Source: Oceanospirillaceae bacterium (GTDB lineage: Bacteria > Pseudomonadota > Gammaproteobacteria > Pseudomonadales > Litoribrevibacteraceae). Taken from it: a stretch of 64,000 bases of DNA. The notes beneath the pieces were generated by a model. It was given only the letters and a program-made list of their open reading frames with translations, ran no database searches and was not told the origin of the DNA. Numbering within the stretch: position 1 is the stretch's first letter; every line of letters begins with the position of its first letter. The position numbers and the translations under genes are program-made. The stretch covers positions 415,599-479,598 of the forward strand of contig JADFAD010000003.1 of assembly GCA_015665455.1 (NCBI GenBank). The letters are read 5' to 3'. Shown here one piece after another: positions 36,131 through 44,376 of the stretch.

Positions 36131-37801
36131 TTACTTAGTCTCAGCATCCTCAACATAGATGGTTTGTAGCCCGTGCTTTTCTCGTTGAAGGTCACTGTAA
36201 ACAGCAACGATCAAAGAAACACCCATCAAGACCATCACCAAGCTAAACGGCAATGCACCAATGACCATTGCAGTCTGAATTGCACTCAAGCCACCCGCAA
36301 TAATTAATCCACCAACCACCAAACAAAGTGCTACCCCCCAAAATAGAATATGAGGTCGAGATTTAGGGCCATCATCACCTGCCGCATTGATGGTATTAAT
36401 AATAAGTACTGCACTGTCTGCGGTTGTAATCAAATAAGTTAATAATAGAATCACGACCACCAGCGACATTAAGTACGCCATATTGCCATCCAATATTACA
36501 TTCAGCATGACAAAGAGTTTATCGGCCTGAGGCGCACTCGCAATCGCACCCTCTGCAACCCCTGAAAGTTCTAGATCAATTGCCGTTCCACCGACCATTG
36601 CAAACCAAATAAAGCACATAACAGAAGGAATGAGCATAGCCCCAAATATGTACTCTCGAATGGTACGGCCCTTAGATATACGCGCTAAAAACACACCAAC
36701 GAACGGAGCAAATGCAATCCACCAAGCCCAGTAGAATACCGTCCATGCACCCTGCCAGCTGGCCAGAGCATCACCTGAGTCAGTGCCGTCTTTTGTCCAA
36801 ACAGTAAACATATTGGCTGGTATAGAAGCTAGGTAATCCCAAATGCCTACAAAAAGACTACTAAGACCAAAGAACGTGGAGCCAAACATTAAGAAAAAAA
36901 TGAGAACAACAAAGCTCAAGACCATATTAATGTTAGATAGCCACTTAATGCCTTTACCTACGCCTGAAAAAGCCGACAGTGTTGAGCCGCCCATAATAAT
37001 GATTAAGGCAACCATAATTCCGGTCATGGACGACGTTTTATTGCCCTCAGCGTCAACAGAATACAACCAATCACCAAGACCAATCGTAGACAAACCAGAG
37101 ATAAACTGATCAACACCAAACCCTAACGTTTGTGAAATACCCAACACAGTCGCTACTACAGCAACGACATCAATAGCATGACCAATTTTTCCTGAAAGCT
37201 TATTACCAAATAATGGCGCCAAAGAAGATCGAATGGTTAATGGAAGACCTCGACGATAAGCATGATAGCCCAACGCCAAACCAACAATGGCATACGCCGC
37301 CCAAGCCGCTAATCCCCAATGTGTAAATGACCAAATATAGGCATCACGAACATTACCTGCAGTGCTACCTTCGGTCAGCCCCACGATGGTGCTAGGGTTC
37401 TTGGCAAAATGGTACATGGGCTCTGCCGTTGCAAACGTCAGCATTCCAATTCCAATGCCAGCCCCGAACATCATAGAAAACCAAGAGAAGTTAGAAAACT
37501 CAGGCCGATCGTCATCAGCACCTAAACGAAGCTTACCGACCTTAGGCCATAATGCTATTGCGCTGCAAAGAATGACAAAGAACGCCATCGCATAGATATA
37601 CCAATAATTAAAACCAGATAAAATGAGGCTGTTTAATTGCCCAAGAACAGAAGCTGCATTCTCAGGAAAAGCGATTGCCCATAAAATCAGAGCCCCAACT
37701 AATAATTTTGCAGTGATCGTGACATCTTTGCTGAAGCCTTGATAGAACCCAGATTGCGCTACGCGAATAAGCAGGTTCGTAATGGGTGGTTTTCTGAACA
37801 T
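36131..37801 (-). CDS. BCCT family betaine/choline transporter
   Basis: 556 residues with about 12 hydrophobic helices. The family signature is present: GAGIGIGMLTFATAEPMYHF in helix 3 and WTVFYWAWWIAFAPFVGVFLARISKGRTIREY in helix 8, which holds the Trp box for quaternary amines. It should be an inner-membrane Na+- or H+-coupled importer of betaine, choline or a similar osmolyte. There is no long C-terminal osmosensing tail. Single gene, with no choline-oxidation genes beside it. Confidence 0.92.
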   Translation of the reverse strand: MFRKPPITNLLIRVAQSGFYQGFSKDVTITAKLLVGALILWAIAFPENAASVLGQLNSLILSGFNYWYIYAMAFFVILCSAIALWPKVGKLRLGADDDRPEFSNFSWFSMMFGAGIGIGMLTFATAEPMYHFAKNPSTIVGLTEGSTAGNVRDAYIWSFTHWGLAAWAAYAIVGLALGYHAYRRGLPLTIRSSLAPLFGNKLSGKIGHAIDVVAVVATVLGISQTLGFGVDQFISGLSTIGLGDWLYSVDAEGNKTSSMTGIMVALIIIMGGSTLSAFSGVGKGIKWLSNINMVLSFVVLIFFLMFGSTFFGLSSLFVGIWDYLASIPANMFTVWTKDGTDSGDALASWQGAWTVFYWAWWIAFAPFVGVFLARISKGRTIREYIFGAMLIPSVMCFIWFAMVGGTAIDLELSGVAEGAIASAPQADKLFVMLNVILDGNMAYLMSLVVVILLLTYLITTADSAVLIINTINAAGDDGPKSRPHILFWGVALCLVVGGLIIAGGLSAIQTAMVIGALPFSLVMVLMGVSLIVAVYSDLQREKHGLQTIYVEDAETK

Positions 37802-37956
37802 CGGCTGTACCTATATTTAAAATAGGCGAGTTATTATACAGATCGTACAGTTTCTTGCTTCGACGTCACGTTTTCTTCTAAAACAACAAGGTTTCTTGAG
37901 TTTTTGCCATTTATTAACTTAAAGAACCACGCCCCAAGGTTACTCATAATTCGGCT

Positions 37957-38466
37957 TCAATAATCCCAGCTGCTATAGACGTCATTGTCATCCTTCATAT
38001 CCTCATACAGCCAAACCATGCGATCCAAATACCAGCTTTTTCCAATATAAGCCAAAGACACGCCCAATACAGCACCCCAAACGGAGTAATACACAACGGA
38101 CCAAATGGCCAACAGTAGCCCAACGGAGGAAATACCGTTTAAGATGCCATGCAGTGGAATATCATGCTTTTTAGGTATCGCTATTTTATCTCGATTTAAA
38201 AAGACCCGTTCACCTAAAACCGCCTTCGACGCCCAGTTTTTCGTAGACTTAGGCTTACTAAAAAGTATCGGGTTGAAAAACATCCAAAGAATTGAAATCA
38301 CCCCAGGCAACAAACACCACCAACCAATCCAAGTTCGGCTCCAAAAGCTCAAAACAATAATAGGAAGCACAGAATATCTCGTCCAGACACTGATTGGATT
38401 CGAATGCTTCATCCAGTTTTCATCTGTTAGATTAAAGAAGTTGGCAACTTTTCTTTCTAAGGTCAT
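37957..38466 (-). CDS. Small membrane protein (DUF6653-like)
   Basis: 169 residues from the ATG at 38466, chosen because AGGGGAAAG lies 6-7 bases upstream. It has two hydrophobic pairs (about 27-60 and 115-150) and a conserved-looking N-terminus (FFNLTDENWMKHSNPISVWTRYSVLPIIVLSFWSRTWIGWW). The W-x-RH/KHSNP..VWTR pattern resembles the DUF6653 membrane family as I remember it; the function of that family is unknown. It lies 37 bases after the LysR gene on the same strand. Confidence 0.7.
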   Translation of the reverse strand: MTLERKVANFFNLTDENWMKHSNPISVWTRYSVLPIIVLSFWSRTWIGWWCLLPGVISILWMFFNPILFSKPKSTKNWASKAVLGERVFLNRDKIAIPKKHDIPLHGILNGISSVGLLLAIWSVVYYSVWGAVLGVSLAYIGKSWYLDRMVWLYEDMKDDNDVYSSWDY

Positions 38467-38503
38467 ATATATCTTTCCCCTGACAATAAGAGTCAAAACA
38501 CAA

Positions 38504-39397
38504 TCATGGCAATTTGTCCGAAGGTCTAAAATAGTGAGAATTTACCCCTTCAACTAACGCTCTCTGTTCTTCAATTATTTTAATCAAAAACTCACGACAC
38601 GCGCGAACTCTGGCCGTAGATCTTAGATCCGCATGACTTAATACCCACATGCCCCACTCAGAAGGCGTAAGTTCGAGATCCAATCTACGCAATTCAGGGT
38701 CAGCATCAGCAACGTAGCACGGCAATCTGGCAATACCCAGATTGTTTTTAACGGCTTCCATCATGGTTAATACCTCACTGGTTCTAAGCGCTACGTCTGC
38801 ATCAGGAAAGTGATCTACTACCCATTCAGGTTTGTTCTTTTCATAACCCCATAAAATCAGCTGTTCGGTATCTCTATTGTTTCGAAGATATTCTTCCGTC
38901 CCATAAACACCGTGCCCCAAAGATACTACTCTTCGACCCACTAATTGCTCAGGAGGCTTCGGGCTGATCCGTAACGCGATATCAGCCTGACGACTGCCCA
39001 AATCCACTAACCCAGTAGATGACACCAACTCTATGTCGATTAAAGGAAATTTACGCTTAAACTCAGACAAGCGAGGCGTCACCAACCGAGAAAACATATC
39101 GTAAGACGCTGCTATTTTTAATGAACCGCTTAACTGTGTGTCCATGCCAAACACTTCTCGATCCGCCGCATTCACCAATTCTTCAACGCCCAAAGCGTGT
39201 GGCATTAAGTTTTCACCCACTTGAGTCATCCCATAACCCGAAGGCATTCGATCAAACAAGCGACTACCCAGTTGCTCCTCTAACGCAGCAATTCGCCGTG
39301 CAACCGTGGTGTGTTTTACATTCAACGTACGGCCTGCACCACTTACTGTACCTTCCCTTGCTAACGCAAGAAAGAACCTTAAATCATCCCAATTCAT
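38504..39397 (-). CDS. LysR-type transcriptional regulator
   Basis: 297 residues from the ATG at 39397 (GAGG ribosome site; the longer frame to 39487 has none). The N-terminal winged HTH is typical (MNWDDLRFFLALAREGTVSGAGRTLNVKHTTVARRIAALEEQLG), followed by a periplasmic-binding-like effector domain. It is divergent from the tautomerase-VOC-SDR gene group at 39608-41262, the usual geometry for a LysR regulator and its target. The effector is unknown. Confidence 0.9.
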   Translation of the reverse strand: MNWDDLRFFLALAREGTVSGAGRTLNVKHTTVARRIAALEEQLGSRLFDRMPSGYGMTQVGENLMPHALGVEELVNAADREVFGMDTQLSGSLKIAASYDMFSRLVTPRLSEFKRKFPLIDIELVSSTGLVDLGSRQADIALRISPKPPEQLVGRRVVSLGHGVYGTEEYLRNNRDTEQLILWGYEKNKPEWVVDHFPDADVALRTSEVLTMMEAVKNNLGIARLPCYVADADPELRRLDLELTPSEWGMWVLSHADLRSTARVRACREFLIKIIEEQRALVEGVNSHYFRPSDKLP

Positions 39398-39607
39398 AAC
39401 GCCCTCGTTACGTATTAAGGCCAAATATTTACCGTTAATAACCCTAGCAACACCTTCAAAAACGCACAGTGCATTTATGCACACCAATAGCTATTTATCA
39501 CGCATTTACCACCAACAAAGCACACCCTACTATGTAATCACTCTTCAGCGAAAGCAAAAAACACGCTGAATTTTGATGATTACTTAACACTTATTAGGAG
39601 AAACACC

Positions 39608-40036
39608 ATGCCATTAATTCGCGTAACCGCTCAGAAAGGAACATTCGATAAAGCCACTCAGAATAAGTTTATGGAAGAAATTACCGATGCAGTGTTAACC
39701 GCTGAAGGCGCTTCACCCTCGGATGCAGGCGCACAATCACTGGCTTGGGCTTATTTCACAGAAGAAGCCGAAGGTGATGTCTATATAGGAAAGAAGCACA
39801 TTGACACCCCCCCAGTGCTGATTCGTGTAACGACACCTCAAGGCGGTCTGACTCAAGACGCACGTAAACAACTGGCAGACAGCATTAATATCATCGTTAA
39901 TGACTTCATCGGGACATTTGAAGGACGCCTAAACCACTGGTTACTGATGGACGATATCCAAGAAGGAGGCTGGGCAAGTAACGGCATCGTTTTTAGCATC
40001 AACGACGTTAAGTCAGCAATGAACATTCCTTATTAG
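39608..40036 (+). CDS. Tautomerase family protein (two beta-alpha-beta units)
   Basis: 142 residues. After Met removal Pro-1 becomes the catalytic base (MPLIRVT). A second unit begins near residue 68 (PPVLIRVTTPQGGLTQDARKQLADSI), so this is a fused tautomerase of the malonate-semialdehyde decarboxylase/cis-CaaD size class rather than a 60-75-residue 4-OT. It may isomerise or decarboxylate a keto acid. It has an AGGAG ribosome site and is divergent from the LysR gene, its likely regulator. Confidence 0.8.
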   Translation: MPLIRVTAQKGTFDKATQNKFMEEITDAVLTAEGASPSDAGAQSLAWAYFTEEAEGDVYIGKKHIDTPPVLIRVTTPQGGLTQDARKQLADSINIIVNDFIGTFEGRLNHWLLMDDIQEGGWASNGIVFSINDVKSAMNIPY

Positions 40037-40077
40037 AAAGTGTATCACTGAGAATATGCATCATTAAAAAGAACAAA

Positions 40078-40098
40078 GAGCTGCCATTTAAGCAGCTC
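40078..40098 (+). terminator. Hairpin after tautomerase gene
   Basis: GAGCTGC-N7-GCAGCTC forms a 7-bp stem in the 130-base gap before the VOC gene. There is no clear T-run, so it may be an attenuator or a weak terminator. Confidence 0.35.
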
Positions 40099-40168
40099 AT
40101 TCCAACGAATACACGCAGACTAAAGTACGTGCGTTAACCTTATTCATCGATCATAAGAGAATTATACT

Positions 40169-40564
40169 ATGTCTATTACGTCCGGAATTCATCACTTAGG
40201 CCTCAGTGTCTCAAATCTAGAATCAGCCATTCACTTTTTCACAGGCGCTTTGGGCTTTACCTTAACGGGTCGCAATGACGATTATCCGGCCGCGTTCCTA
40301 AAAGACAGCCACAGTCTCATTACTCTTTGGTCCACAGCAGACGACCCCACACCTTTTAATCGAAAGAAAAATGAAGGACTGCACCACTTTGCCATCAATA
40401 TTACGACATTGGACACACTTATTGATCTTTACCACAAATTAAGTGAATGGAAAGACGTGATTATCGAAAAGGGAATCACCGCTATGTCACCAGGATCGTC
40501 AACAAAACATTTCTTTGTTCGCATACCTGGTGGGCCACGCCTTGAACTCATTGCTAATCACTAA
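40169..40564 (+). CDS. VOC (glyoxalase/dioxygenase fold) protein
   Basis: 131 residues with the vicinal-oxygen-chelate pattern: GIHHLGLSVSNLESAIHFFTGALGFTLTG at the start, GLHHFAINI in the middle and a C-terminal FFVRIPGGPRLELIANH. His and Glu at those points are the usual metal ligands (His6, His70, Glu near 127). The reaction is unknown. It lies in a plus-strand row with the tautomerase and an SDR, which fits a small catabolic or detoxification set. Confidence 0.83.
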   Translation: MSITSGIHHLGLSVSNLESAIHFFTGALGFTLTGRNDDYPAAFLKDSHSLITLWSTADDPTPFNRKKNEGLHHFAINITTLDTLIDLYHKLSEWKDVIIEKGITAMSPGSSTKHFFVRIPGGPRLELIANH

Positions 40565-40584
40565 TCAACTAGCGAGTAATTCAA

Positions 40585-41262
40585 ATGAAAACAGTATTAA
40601 TTACAGGGGCAAATAAAGGTATTGGCTTGGAAATGGTGAAGCAACATGTTAACCGAGGCGATAAAGTTATTGCAGTTTGTCGCACTCCAAGCAAAGCATT
40701 ACAAGCCACAGATGCAGCTGTCGTATCCAATGTGGATTTCCTATCAGAAGATTTCGAGAAAACGCTACTGAATCAGATTGAACAGATTTCATCCATCCCA
40801 CATATAGATAAAGTCATCGCTAATGCGGGGATACGGGACTTTGATAACTACCAAGACTTCGATGTTAAAGCCATACGCAATCAATTCGAAGTCAACACAA
40901 TCGCCCCATTAAGATTAATCAAAGCATTGGATGCCCTACTCACCGAGAAGACAAGAATCATTCTAATTTCCACCCGTGTAGCATCCCACGAAGATAACAC
41001 CGGAGGCGGTGAATACGGTTATCGAATGTCGAAATCTGCGTTAAATATGGCTGGTATAAACCTATCAATATCACTCAGACATCGAGGAATAGCCGTCTTT
41101 ATGCTTCATCCCGGCTACGTCAGAACGGATTTAACCTTAGGGGAAGGGTTGATCGATGCGAACCTATCAGCTCAAAACATCATAGAATTATCCGATCACC
41201 TTACGTTAAACGAATCAGGGAGCTTCTGGCATGCCATTGAACGCATTCAGCTGCCATGGTGA
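40585..41262 (+). CDS. Short-chain dehydrogenase/reductase (SDR)
   Basis: 225 residues. Cofactor motif TGANKGIG (7-14), NAG in IANAGIRDF, catalytic Ser in LISTRVAS and Y-x3-K in YGYRMSK. The C-terminal GSFWHAIERIQLPW parallels the ending of the SDR at 963-1628, making the two paralogues. It starts 20 bases after the VOC gene and is probably co-transcribed. NAD(P)-dependent oxidoreductase of unknown substrate. Confidence 0.88.
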   Translation: MKTVLITGANKGIGLEMVKQHVNRGDKVIAVCRTPSKALQATDAAVVSNVDFLSEDFEKTLLNQIEQISSIPHIDKVIANAGIRDFDNYQDFDVKAIRNQFEVNTIAPLRLIKALDALLTEKTRIILISTRVASHEDNTGGGEYGYRMSKSALNMAGINLSISLRHRGIAVFMLHPGYVRTDLTLGEGLIDANLSAQNIIELSDHLTLNESGSFWHAIERIQLPW

Positions 41263-41380
41263 ATATATGTCACAAGGTTTCAGTAACGATCATTATCTAC
41301 AGTGGTACATTAGGCCGCTGTGGCTGATCTCGCCAGAATCAGAAGTTGACCTAGAAATATAACAAGATAACTTATACCGT

Positions 41381-41758
41381 CTAATCAAGAACATAATCTT
41401 TTGTGATGATTTCTAGAATATGGCCATCTAAATCGGTGAAATAAACACCTCGACCACCGTAATTATGGTTTATCTTGTTATCTGTCAATTCATAAGGGTC
41501 ACTGCCGTATACCACCCCATCGCTTTTAATGCGGTTAAAGATTTCATCGAATTGTTCATCCGTCACTTTGAAGGCGTAATGCAACGGAATGAAGTCTTTC
41601 TGATGCATAAAATCAAAGGTGAGCGTTTCGTTGACCTTAACCACAGCAAACGCCCCCCACTCTTTTATGAATTCGAACCCAAAAATTCTTTCGTAAAACT
41701 GAGCGGACGAAACATTGTTTCGAGTAGGTACAATTGTGTGGTTTAAAGTAATATCCAT
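41381..41758 (-). CDS. VOC family protein
   Basis: 125 residues from the ATG at 41758 (GGAGAGCGAAC just upstream; the frame extends to 41908 without such a site). Pattern: TLNHTIVPTRNNVSSAQFYERIFGF, then PLHYAFKVTD and a C-terminal GRGVYFTDLDGHILEIITKDY. His4, His near 69 and Glu near 118 are likely metal ligands. It is divergent from the TetR gene, whose operator lies 160 bases upstream, so it may be controlled by it. Confidence 0.82.
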   Translation of the reverse strand: MDITLNHTIVPTRNNVSSAQFYERIFGFEFIKEWGAFAVVKVNETLTFDFMHQKDFIPLHYAFKVTDEQFDEIFNRIKSDGVVYGSDPYELTDNKINHNYGGRGVYFTDLDGHILEIITKDYVLD

Positions 41759-41919
41759 GTTCGCTCTCCAATGTACGAGACGGTCTTTCTGAAGCTCAGA
41801 GACAGAATACTTTCTTGCTTTTAGCCCTGATTCCAAACCAAAGATCAGTAATACTAAGATCCTATTATAGTCTCGAGCTCTTAAGTTGAGACCTTTATTT
41901 GACATCAAACAATGCCAAA

Positions 41920-41935
41920 GTTAACATGTGTTAAC
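41920..41935. promoter_or_regulatory. TetR operator 1
   Basis: GTTAACA-TG-TGTTAAC, perfect 7-base arms with a 2-base spacer, ending directly at the ATG at 41936. An identical-arm copy occurs at 42541-42556, which brackets the TetR gene. Confidence 0.7.
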
Positions 41936-42514
41936 ATGAGCAATACAAAAGACATAATCCTTGCATGTGCGAGAGACCAATACCTAACTGATGGGTACAA
42001 AGGCCTTTCTATGCGTAAAATTGCCGTTAAAGCTGGGATCAGTGCCACGGCGATTTACCGTCACTTCAGTAACAAAGAAGAGTTATTTCATCGTTTGGTA
42101 AAGAAAGGCTTCGGCATGTACACCCAGTATTTAATGCCCGCGCTTGAAGAACCGAGTGCTGAATTACGGTTCAAAAAAACCATGGAATACGCGCTGAATT
42201 TTATTTTGGAACAACCAAAGTACTTCGAATTAATTTTTGTTAAATCAGAAACCAAAGACGAGTTGGTTAACTTTGATGATTTACGAGTAGATTCAAAAAT
42301 TTCGTTTGATTTCTACACCGCGCGAATTACTGAATGCATCAAAGAAGGCTACTTAAAAGAAGATAACCCCAGTGAATTATCTGTGCTCCTACTGGCCTCT
42401 TATACCGGCTTTTTTGCTTTATACACCTCTGGTTTACTGCCTCGTTCTAAAACAGACATTGAAGCCCTTTATTGGCGAACCATTGAACGACTATTAAAAG
42501 GTGTTGAAGCTTAG
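41936..42514 (+). CDS. TetR family repressor
   Basis: About 192 residues from Met at 41936 (an in-frame ATG at 41912 would add eight residues and place the operator inside the gene). The N-terminal HTH is typical: ARDQYLTDGYKGLSMRKIAVKAGISATAIYRHFSNKEELF. The C-terminal ligand domain is unspecific. Palindromes GTTAACA-N2-TGTTAAC lie at its start and right after it, before the tautomerase gene, so it should repress itself and the downstream pair. Neither possible start has a good ribosome site. Confidence 0.88.
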   Translation: MSNTKDIILACARDQYLTDGYKGLSMRKIAVKAGISATAIYRHFSNKEELFHRLVKKGFGMYTQYLMPALEEPSAELRFKKTMEYALNFILEQPKYFELIFVKSETKDELVNFDDLRVDSKISFDFYTARITECIKEGYLKEDNPSELSVLLLASYTGFFALYTSGLLPRSKTDIEALYWRTIERLLKGVEA

Positions 42515-42540
42515 ACAACACCAAAATTTTTTACCTTACA

Positions 42541-42556
42541 GTTAACATCTGTTAAC
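42541..42556. promoter_or_regulatory. TetR operator 2
   Basis: GTTAACA-TC-TGTTAAC, the same arms as at 41920, placed 42 bases before the tautomerase ATG at 42598. Confidence 0.7.
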
Positions 42557-42597
42557 TATGAAATTTAAAACAACCCAATACACTCTGAGGACATAAT

Positions 42598-42828
42598 ATG
42601 CCATGTATCACTTACACAACCGTTGAAGGCGCTCTAACCGATGAACAAAAAAAAGCGCTTTCAACCGCTCTAACAGACGCAGTCACCAACACACTCGGTG
42701 AGAAGCTAAAGCCAAATATCTGGGTAACACTTAACGAAGCACCTGAGGGTAATTTTTATATCGGCGGTCACACGCTAAAAGCAAATACGCTTAAAAAACT
42801 TATGGACACACCAGACTCCGATGCCTAA
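42598..42828 (+). CDS. 4-Oxalocrotonate tautomerase-like protein
   Basis: 76 residues, single beta-alpha-beta tautomerase. MPCITYTT leaves Pro-1 as catalytic base after Met removal, followed by TDEQKKALSTALTDAVTNTLG and IWVTLNEAPEGNFYIGG. These enzymes work as hexamers or dimers on enol/keto acids. CTCTGAGGACATAAT supplies a ribosome site. The operator just upstream makes it a TetR target, with the membrane protein gene 54 bases downstream. Confidence 0.83.
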   Translation: MPCITYTTVEGALTDEQKKALSTALTDAVTNTLGEKLKPNIWVTLNEAPEGNFYIGGHTLKANTLKKLMDTPDSDA

Positions 42829-42881
42829 ATACCCAGCTCTATTAAACAGCTAGGCCCTATTAAACAATCAGGAATAACACG

Positions 42882-43304
42882 ATGCTTGAATTAGTTTTAG
42901 TATTGAATGCCGTTTGGTACGCCATGGGCTTTAATGTATTCTCGATTCGCAGCCGAATTTTCGCGAAATTGGTGGTACCTAAAGCGCACAGAGACACACC
43001 GGTATTTGAAACGTTGATCCTCTCAGGAAAGTTTCTTGGAGGGTTCAATCTAGCCTTCTCAGCGTTAAATATTTTGTTACTGCTGAACCTAACAACATTC
43101 AATAATGACCTTCAGTGGGCTATTTTATTGTTTGTGAACGCCGTCGCTCACGGAACTCAGTTCGGGTTTAATGTACCGGTAGCAATACAAAATCGCCGTG
43201 GTGAAGGTGTCTGGCAAGTGAAAGGCGTCATGTTGTTTATCTTCACGACAGATTTTCTGATGATGTTATTTAACGCGGCATTAGCCGCCATTTACTTCTT
43301 TTAA
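42882..43304 (+). CDS. Four-helix membrane protein, unknown
   Basis: 140 residues with four hydrophobic segments (about 1-20, 48-70, 75-100, 115-140) and a short polar loop with RSRIFAKLVVPKAHRDTP. No family recognised. AGGAATAACACG precedes the ATG. It is likely co-transcribed with the upstream tautomerase under TetR control and followed by a clear terminator, so it may be a transporter-like or stress membrane protein of that small operon. Confidence 0.7.
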   Translation: MLELVLVLNAVWYAMGFNVFSIRSRIFAKLVVPKAHRDTPVFETLILSGKFLGGFNLAFSALNILLLLNLTTFNNDLQWAILLFVNAVAHGTQFGFNVPVAIQNRRGEGVWQVKGVMLFIFTTDFLMMLFNAALAAIYFF

Positions 43305-43342
43305 CATCCTATTGACGCTGCTATAAACATTTTAAAACTCCG

Positions 43343-43378
43343 ACCCAAACACGTTAATAAGCGTGCTTGGGTTTTATT
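43343..43378 (+). terminator. Rho-independent terminator
   Basis: ACCCAAACACG pairs with CGTGCTTGGGT around TTAATAAG and runs into TTTTATT, just after the TetR-controlled operon. Confidence 0.8.
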
Positions 43379-43448
43379 GATACAGTGTAATACTGTTTAA
43401 AATCTCCAATATTATTAAGGCGTAAAAACGCCCATAAATGATTTGTAA

Positions 43449-44282
43449 TTAAGCCAGTGAACGTAGAAATCCTGTTAGTTCTTGACTCAACCATTGAGGT
43501 GCTTCCAAAGCCGTCATGTGGCCCATGGATTGTCCTTCGATGTGTTTGTTATTGGGAATGTGTTTTGCCAGTATTTGACTCGGCTCACTGAAGAATCGAT
43601 CCAGCTCAGCACTGACAATCAAGGTAGGACACGTTATGTTTTGCAAACCTTCAATTTTCGGATCAGGGTCGTTATAAAAGCTACGCACAAACTGAGCGAT
43701 ACTCTTACCATTTCCCGCAGACATCAGCGCTAAGGCCTTCTTAAATAACTGATCACTGTCGGAAGCCGCAGCAACACCAGCAAACAAAGGCCCTGAATTT
43801 ATTCTTAACCCAGCTATGATTTGCTCCCATGAGAAGTTTTCGAAACTCATCGCCAAAAACTCCACTGCTTCGGCATTGCCTGCCGCGCCTTTATTACTGA
43901 AGTTGGTACTAGAACCACAGTTGGTAAGCATCAACGACAGTAAACGACTGGCGTGTTGCATGGCGTAGCGTGCGGCAATCATGCCGCCCGTGCTGTGGCC
44001 TAATAGATGAAATTTATCCAACTTTAAATGATCAGCCAAGGCACCTATGTCACCCTGCATAATGTCAATGTCATAGCCCTTATCGTCCCCTTCAATGGTG
44101 GTAAGACCGTGAGCGCGAAAATCCAGAGCGATTATTCGATGGGTTTTTGACAGAGCTTTGGCCACTCCAGTGTCCATCCAATAGGCACTGTGTTGACTCA
44201 ACCCGTGTAACGCAATAATGGCGTCACCTGTGCCCATTTCCTGATAATGAAAATTTACATTGTTGTGTTGAAAATAGGCCAT
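43449..44282 (-). CDS. Alpha/beta hydrolase
   Basis: 277 residues. Nucleophile elbow GHSTGGMIAARYAM, oxyanion strand AIIALHGLSQHS, acid in VSAELDRFF and catalytic His in MGHMTALEAPQW. The fold and length fit esterase/C-C hydrolase/haloperoxidase-like enzymes; the substrate is open. It lies 94 bases downstream of the aldehyde dehydrogenase gene on the same strand, so the two may form one unit. Confidence 0.87.
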   Translation of the reverse strand: MAYFQHNNVNFHYQEMGTGDAIIALHGLSQHSAYWMDTGVAKALSKTHRIIALDFRAHGLTTIEGDDKGYDIDIMQGDIGALADHLKLDKFHLLGHSTGGMIAARYAMQHASRLLSLMLTNCGSSTNFSNKGAAGNAEAVEFLAMSFENFSWEQIIAGLRINSGPLFAGVAAASDSDQLFKKALALMSAGNGKSIAQFVRSFYNDPDPKIEGLQNITCPTLIVSAELDRFFSEPSQILAKHIPNNKHIEGQSMGHMTALEAPQWLSQELTGFLRSLA

Positions 44283-44376
44283 GGATCATCCTTCCTTTGT
44301 TAGGTCGTAAATAGCATCTACATTAAATTAATTAACACCCATTAGAAACGTTTCAGTTGGTAACACGAGTGAGCTC

